DNA of 55,683 nt from assembly GCF_004168625.1 (NCBI RefSeq), contig NZ_SDWW01000028.1:1-55683 (forward strand). Direction: 5' to 3'. Under the pieces are notes generated by a model. That model saw only the letters and a program-made list of their open reading frames with translations, searched no databases and was not told where the DNA came from. The position numbers and the translations under genes were made by a program. This DNA comes from Pengzhenrongella frigida (GTDB taxonomy: Bacteria > Actinomycetota > Actinomycetes > Actinomycetales > Cellulomonadaceae). This document shows positions 51,371-55,683 of the stretch, in pieces (the stretch's first letter is position 1; the number at the start of each line of letters is the position of its first letter).

Positions 51371-52416
51371 CGGTGCCAGGCCAGGAGCCGTTCGAGCGGC
51401 CACGTGTTCACGACCCGCTCCGGCGCCAGGTCGTGCGCCGCGGCCCGGTCGCACCCGGCCGCCTGCCAGTCGAGCTGCCCCGGGGCGTGCGCGTCGGTGT
51501 CGATCGAGAAGAGGCAGCCGGCGTCGATCGCGGTCTGCAGCAGGGCGTGCGGCGGGTCGAGCCGGTCGGGGCGGCAGTTGATCTCCACGGCCACCGCGTG
51601 CTCGGCGCAGGCGGCGAACACGGCGTGGCGGTCGAAGGTGCTCGGCGGCCGCAGCTTTCCGGTGAGCTGACGGCCGGTGCAGTGGCCGAGGACGTCGGTG
51701 TTCGGGTCGGCCAGGGCGGTGAGCAGGCGACGGGTCATCGGCCCGGACTCCATCCGGAGCAGGGAGTGCACGGATGCGACCACGACGTCGAGCTCGGCGA
51801 GCAGGTCGGGCTCCTGGTCGAGCGAACCGTCCTCGAGGATGTCCACCTCGATCCCCGAGAGCACCCGGAACGAGCTGTCGGCCGCGTCGAGGGCGGCGTT
51901 GAGGGCCGCGATCTGGTCGAGCTGGGCGCGCAGCCGCGCCGGGCTCAACCCGTGGGCGATCGTCAGCCGGGGCGAGTGGTCGGTGACCGCCAGGTAGTCG
52001 TGCCCGAGGTCGATCGCGGCCGCGACCATCTCCGGCAGCGGGCTCACGCCGTCGCTCGCCTCGGTGTGGGAGTGCAGGTCGCCGCGCAGGGCCGCGCGCA
52101 AGGCCGCCGCCGGGCCGGACGGGGGCGTGGCGACCGCCTCGCGCTCGAGCCGCTCGAGGTACTCGACGGGGTCGCCGCGCAGGACGGCGTCGACCACTCC
52201 CGCCGTCTTCTCCCCCACCCCCGGCAGGTCCCGCAGCCGGCCCGACGACGCGAGGAGGCCGAACCGCGTGGGGTCGCACGCTTCGACCGCGCGGGCCGCG
52301 CCGCGGAACGCCTCGCTGCGGTACGGCGTCGCCCGGGCGCGTTCGAGCAGGTAGGCGATCCGGCGCAGGGTCTGCCCGGCAGCGTCCTGCGCCTCGCTCG
52401 CGGCCGAAGGCGTCAT
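51367..52416 (-). CDS. HhH-PHP protein, PolX-like without the polymerase core
   Basis: 349 residues. The first 90 resemble the 8-kDa domain of PolX-type DNA polymerases (RRIAYLLERARATPYRSEAF, then helix-hairpin-helix LPGVGEKTAG). The PHP domain begins near residue 112 with GDLHSHTEASDG, then YLAVTDHSP, SGIEVDILEDGSLD, ASVHS, GHCTGR, EINCRPDRLD and SIDTDAH, matching the metal-binding residues of the PolX PHP exonuclease. The fingers, palm and thumb expected between them are absent. Start 13 bases after the ku stop, same strand, so probably one operon with ku. Confidence 0.87.
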   Translation of the reverse strand: MTPSAASEAQDAAGQTLRRIAYLLERARATPYRSEAFRGAARAVEACDPTRFGLLASSGRLRDLPGVGEKTAGVVDAVLRGDPVEYLERLEREAVATPPSGPAAALRAALRGDLHSHTEASDGVSPLPEMVAAAIDLGHDYLAVTDHSPRLTIAHGLSPARLRAQLDQIAALNAALDAADSSFRVLSGIEVDILEDGSLDQEPDLLAELDVVVASVHSLLRMESGPMTRRLLTALADPNTDVLGHCTGRQLTGKLRPPSTFDRHAVFAACAEHAVAVEINCRPDRLDPPHALLQTAIDAGCLFSIDTDAHAPGQLDWQAAGCDRAAAHDLAPERVVNTWPLERLLAWHR

Positions 52417-52428
52417 CGGTGCCCCGGC

Positions 52429-53553
52429 TCAGGACGCGCGGCGCCGGGTCGTCGAGCGAGCCCGGGCCTTGGCAGCCGGCTCGCCCGCGGCAGGCGTGGA
52501 CGCTCGTTCTGCTGCTGCTTCTGCCGCTGCCGACGTGGGCTCGGACCCGGCGTCCTGCTTGGCGGCCTGCTTGGCCGCGGGCCTGGCGGCCCGCTTGGCT
52601 GCCGGCTTCGGCGTGGACTGCGCCGCCGCCCGCGGCGCGGCCTTCTTCGCCGGCTTCGGTACCGAGGTCGACGCCGCCGGTGCGGAGGGCTTCGTCGTCG
52701 GCCGGGCCCGCTTCGAGCCGGCCGACGCCGCGGACGCCGCCTGCTCGCGCGGCGGTGCGCCGCGGGCCTCGCGGGCCTTGTCGACGCTGCGCTGCAGGGC
52801 AGCGAGCAGGTCGATCACCTCGCCGCCGCCGCGGGCGCCGCCCTGCGCGTCCTGCGCGGGCACCGCCTGGGTGCTGCCTGCCGAGACCTTGGCCTCGATG
52901 AGCGCCTCCAGCGCGCCGGCGTACGCGTCGTGGAACTCGGACGGGTCGAAGTCCCCCGCGAGGGACTCGACCAGCGACGACGCCATCGTCAGCTCCTGCG
53001 GGCGGACCGCGACGTCGGTCTCGAGCACCGGGAAGTCGGCCTCGCGGACCTCGTCGGGCCACAGGAGCGTCTGCAGGCAGATCACGTCCCCACGCACCCG
53101 CAGCACCGCCATCGACTCGCGCTGGCGCAGGGCCACCTTCACGACGGCCATCCGCTCGCTCGCCGCCAAGGCCTCCCGCAGGAGTGCGTACGGCTTCGCG
53201 GCGGTCTTCTCGGGTTCGAGGTAGTACGTCTTGGCGAGCAGGATCGGGTCGACCTGCTCGGACGGGACGAACTCGAGCACCGAGATCTCCCGTTCCGTGG
53301 CCAGCGGCAGCTCTGCGAGGTCCTCGTCGGTGAGGACGACGAGCTCGCCGTCGTCCGTCTGATAGCCCTTGGCGATGTCACCCATCTCGACCGTCTCGCC
53401 GCACACCCCGCAGGTCTTGCGGTAGCGGATCCGGCCACCGTCCGCGCGGTGCACCTGATGGAGCGGAACCTCGTGCTCCCCCGTGGCCGCATAGAGCTTG
53501 ACCGGGACGTTGACCAGGCCGAAGGCCACCGCGCCCTTCCAGATCGCTCGCAC
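52429..53553 (-). CDS. ku: non-homologous end-joining protein Ku
   Basis: Homodimeric ring that binds DNA double-strand ends and recruits LigD. The 374-residue protein has the core KGAVAFGLVNVPVKLYAAT, HRADGGRIRYRKTCGVCGE, EISVLEFVP and YLEPEK; the last 90 residues are a Lys/Ala/Pro-rich tail (PKPAKKAAPRAAAQ and AAKRAARPAAKQAAKQ) of the sort that adds DNA binding in mycobacterial Ku. GTG 53553 follows GAGGAGG at eight bases. Divergent from the ligase gene with 78 bases between starts. Confidence 0.94.
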   Translation of the reverse strand: MRAIWKGAVAFGLVNVPVKLYAATGEHEVPLHQVHRADGGRIRYRKTCGVCGETVEMGDIAKGYQTDDGELVVLTDEDLAELPLATEREISVLEFVPSEQVDPILLAKTYYLEPEKTAAKPYALLREALAASERMAVVKVALRQRESMAVLRVRGDVICLQTLLWPDEVREADFPVLETDVAVRPQELTMASSLVESLAGDFDPSEFHDAYAGALEALIEAKVSAGSTQAVPAQDAQGGARGGGEVIDLLAALQRSVDKAREARGAPPREQAASAASAGSKRARPTTKPSAPAASTSVPKPAKKAAPRAAAQSTPKPAAKRAARPAAKQAAKQDAGSEPTSAAAEAAAERASTPAAGEPAAKARARSTTRRRAS

Positions 53554-53631
53554 CGTCGTCGCCTCCTCGTGGCTGAAGCCCGCGGCGGGTGTCCCCGCGC
53601 CGAAACGAGCCTGTCTGGGCAGGATGGACCC

Positions 53632-54567
53632 GTGCAGCCGATGCTCGCCACCCGAGCGGCCGATCCGGCCGACCTGCCCACCGGGCCCGAGTGGGTCTAC
53701 GAGGTCAAGTGGGACGGCGTCCGCCTGCTCGCCGACACCACCGGCGCGCGCCTGCGACTGCTCAGCCGGACCGGGCGCGACGTGACCGTTGCCTACCCGG
53801 AGCTCGCCAACCTGGCCGGGATCCAGGGCGCGGTGCTCGACGGCGAGGTCGTGGCGATGGTCGAGGGTGTCCCGTCGTTCGCGGCGCTCGCGGAGCGGAT
53901 GCACGTGCGCGACGCCGCCCGGGCGCGCGTGCTGGCGGAGCGGCTCCCGGTGACCTACATCGTGTTCGACGTGCTGCGCCTCTACGGCGTCGACCTGACC
54001 TCGCGATCGTTCGACAAGCGGCGCGCGACGTTGGAGCGCCTCGGCCTGCCCGCCCGGGCGCTGCTCTCGCCGGTGTACGACGACGGGGACGACCTGTGGC
54101 GCGTCACCCGCGAGCACGGCTTGGAGGGGGTCCTCGCGAAGCGGCGCGCGTCGACGTACCAGCCGGGGCGCCGCTCGCGGGACTGGATCAAGGCCGCGCA
54201 CCGCAGCGTCCGCACGGCGGTCGTCGGCGGCTGGCGGGAGGAGTCCACGGGGACCGGCCGGCTGGGGGCGGTGCTGCTCGGCGCGCCCGACGCCGCGGGT
54301 GGGTTGCGCTACCTCGGCCGTGCCGGCAGCGGTTTGGGCAGGGTGCTCGCGGACGGCCTCGTCGCGGCACTCACCTCGCCGCCCCTGCCCGGCAGCCCGT
54401 TCACGGACGAGGTTCCTGCGGTCGACGCCCGGGGCGCGCACTGGGTCCGCCCCGACGTGCTGGTCGACGTCGTCTACCTCACGCGCACCCCGTCCGGCCG
54501 GCTCCGCCACCCCGTCATCCGCGCGATCAGGGACGACAGCGCCGCGGACCCCTGGGAGGAGCCATGA
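53632..54567 (+). CDS. ligD: LigD-type ATP-dependent DNA ligase, stand-alone domain
   Basis: Seals nicks and double-strand breaks in end joining. 311 residues: nucleotidyltransferase with the AMP-binding Lys in YEVKWDGVR, VLDGEVVAM, EGVLAKRRAS and GRRSRDWIKAAH, then an OB fold (VVGGWREESTGTGRLGAVLL). It matches the ligase part of LigD; the polymerase part is the next gene and the 3'-phosphoesterase part is not in this window. GTG 53632 has CAGGAT six bases upstream. Confidence 0.93.
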   Translation: MQPMLATRAADPADLPTGPEWVYEVKWDGVRLLADTTGARLRLLSRTGRDVTVAYPELANLAGIQGAVLDGEVVAMVEGVPSFAALAERMHVRDAARARVLAERLPVTYIVFDVLRLYGVDLTSRSFDKRRATLERLGLPARALLSPVYDDGDDLWRVTREHGLEGVLAKRRASTYQPGRRSRDWIKAAHRSVRTAVVGGWREESTGTGRLGAVLLGAPDAAGGLRYLGRAGSGLGRVLADGLVAALTSPPLPGSPFTDEVPAVDARGAHWVRPDVLVDVVYLTRTPSGRLRHPVIRAIRDDSAADPWEEP

Positions 54568-55454
54568 GTCCTGACGACGACGGTCAGCTCTTCGATGTGG
54601 AGGGGCGTCAGGTGCGGATCGGGCACCTCGACAAGGTCATGTACCCCGCCGTCGGCATGACCAAGGCGGAGGTGATCGACTACTACTCCCGGGTCGCCGG
54701 CGCGCTGCTCCCCCAGTTGCTGGACCGTCCCGTCACCCGGATCCGCTACCCGCAGGGGGTCGACGGGGAGCGGTTCTTCGAGAAGAACGTCCCCGCGGGT
54801 GCCCCGGCGTGGTTGCGCCGCCAGACGATGCCCACCGCGCCGGAGGCCCCCGAGGAGGGAAGGGAGGTCACCTTCCCGTTCCTCGACGATCTCGCGGCGC
54901 TGGTCTGGGCGGCCAACCAGGGGGCCCTCGAGCTGCACACGCCGCAGTGGCGGGTGGGGAGCGAGGGCGAGATCCGCACCCCCGATCGGCTCGTGATCGA
55001 CCTCGATCCCGGCGCGCCCGCCACGCTCCGGGACTGCATCCGGGTCGCTCGTCTGGTCGCCGACCGGCTGCGCGACGACGGGCTCGAGACCGTCCCCGTG
55101 ACCTCCGGGAGCAAAGGACTTCAGCTGTACGCGTCGCTCGATGGGCAGCAGTCGGCCGAGGACGTGCGGCAGTACGCACGGCGACTGGCGCTCGAGCTCG
55201 CGAAGGCACACCCGTCCCGGATCGTCGCGGTGATGCGGAAGGACCTGCGCGGAGGCAAGGTGCTGCTCGACTGGTCGCAGAACCACCCGGGCAAGACGAC
55301 GATCACGCCGTACTCGCTGCGAGGTCGCGAGGTGCCCACGGTCGCCGCGCCGCGGACCTGGGACGAGCTGGCCGACGACGACCTCGAACAGCTGTCCCCC
55401 GACGAGGTGCTCGACCGGCTCGACCGCGACGGCGACCTCATGGCTGGGCGGTAG
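54564..55454 (+). CDS. ligD: LigD-type polymerase/primase, stand-alone domain
   Basis: Archaeo-eukaryotic primase-type polymerase that fills ends during non-homologous end joining. 296 residues: DKVMYPAVGMTKAEVIDYY, the catalytic metal motif DLDPG, TSGSKGLQLYASL and LLDWSQNHPGKTTITPYSLR. Start overlaps the ligase stop by four bases (ATGA), so ligase and polymerase are made together from split genes. Confidence 0.94.
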   Translation: MSPDDDGQLFDVEGRQVRIGHLDKVMYPAVGMTKAEVIDYYSRVAGALLPQLLDRPVTRIRYPQGVDGERFFEKNVPAGAPAWLRRQTMPTAPEAPEEGREVTFPFLDDLAALVWAANQGALELHTPQWRVGSEGEIRTPDRLVIDLDPGAPATLRDCIRVARLVADRLRDDGLETVPVTSGSKGLQLYASLDGQQSAEDVRQYARRLALELAKAHPSRIVAVMRKDLRGGKVLLDWSQNHPGKTTITPYSLRGREVPTVAAPRTWDELADDDLEQLSPDEVLDRLDRDGDLMAGR

Positions 55455-55569
55455 CGGGATCCGTTCTGGCGCGGGTGGACGCGCGGGTTGCGGGGTGCGG
55501 CGCCGGGGGCCGGGGCCCGTCAGTAGTTGGCTCGACGGAGATCTGTGTCCACAGGAGGGTTGTCACCCC

Positions 55570-55607
55570 TTGTCCGTATCGTCACCCTCTAGTACTATTC
55601 ATACTAG
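55570..55607 (+). promoter_or_regulatory. strong promoter with overlapping inverted repeat
   Basis: TTGTCC (55570-55575), 17 bases, TACTAT (55593-55598) form a near-consensus promoter. CTAGTA (55589-55594) and TACTAG (55602-55607) make an inverted repeat across the -10, as a repressor operator would. Base composition drops sharply in GC from about 55550. Between 55455 and 55550 I see nothing. Confidence 0.55.
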
Positions 55608-55631
55608 TGTACTGTGTCGCTTAGCGTGGAT

Positions 55632-55683
55632 ATGGCACGCTCAAGATTGTCCGCTCAGGACCACAAAGACGGAGTTGCGGCAG
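55632..55683 (+). CDS. possible start of a gene running off the window
   Basis: ATG 55632 opens MARSRLSAQDHKDGVAA to the window end. It lies about 27 bases after the likely transcription start. The text resembles the N-terminus of TetR-type regulators, which would fit the operator-like repeat, but 17 residues cannot support a call, and no good ribosome site is seen. Confidence 0.3.
   Translation, partial: MARSRLSAQDHKDGVAA

Overview
The window is 55.7 kb of very GC-rich (roughly 73-75%) actinobacterial chromosome. The mix of genes (FMN-riboswitch rib operon, pafBC-tatAC-helY, lnt-ppm, rbpA, ftsR-garA-sbp-pgsA, DUF3866, DUF6421) and the many GTG and leaderless starts suggest a Micrococcales bacterium, perhaps near Cellulomonas. 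That placement is inference from gene content; no marker allows a species call. I see no rRNA, tRNA, CRISPR array, insertion sequence or prophage.

Layout. 1-8,990: end of rsmB, rpe, then an FMN riboswitch controlling ribD-ribE-ribBA-ribH-ribM in one tightly overlapped operon, followed by hisE, hisG and a PH-domain membrane protein. 9,011-17,864: DUF3866 divergent from pafB-pafC, a small membrane protein, tatA-tatC, a diacylglycerol kinase and the Ski2-like helicase HelY, an order close to that of mycobacteria. 17,921-22,289: an amidohydrolase, a 400-base gap with promoter, palindrome and hairpins, then lnt-ppm1 (lipoprotein N-acylation and polyprenol-phosphate mannose). 22,326-26,353: four minus-strand genes, rbpA with a SigR-type promoter, an acidic unknown protein, an ABC exporter and a UPF0303 protein. 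At 26,435-26,462 a 28-bp AT-rich sequence looks like the chromosomal dimer-resolution site dif; the prevailing gene strand switches from plus to minus about 4 kb before it, as expected at a replication terminus.

26,621-40,178: small proteins, a PilZ protein, an MBL-fold protein, pyruvate carboxylase, an orphan ParA, then the conserved actinobacterial division and metabolism cluster (MerR, bifunctional nuclease, FtsR-like MerR, GarA/OdhI, DUF881, small basic protein, DUF881, PgsA) without gcvH, and a divergent alcohol dehydrogenase / CoA-binding pair. 40,246-47,688: a DEAD-box-type RNA helicase with a long leader and a DEGD motif, an SDR with a zinc ribbon and no catalytic Tyr, a threonine aldolase, DUF6421 and DUF1697. 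47,790-55,454: an M15 peptidase, a protein with a zinc-finger-like motif, an App1-type phosphatase, and a DNA-repair island: an epimerase, a polymerase-less PolX-like HhH-PHP protein, Ku, and a split LigD (ligase plus polymerase, no nuclease domain). The last 120 bases turn AT-rich and hold a strong promoter with an operator-like inverted repeat in front of a gene that runs off the window.

A recurring feature is a -10 hexamer of the form TANNNT placed 6-8 bases before the start codon with no Shine-Dalgarno sequence, which implies leaderless transcription of at least a dozen genes here.
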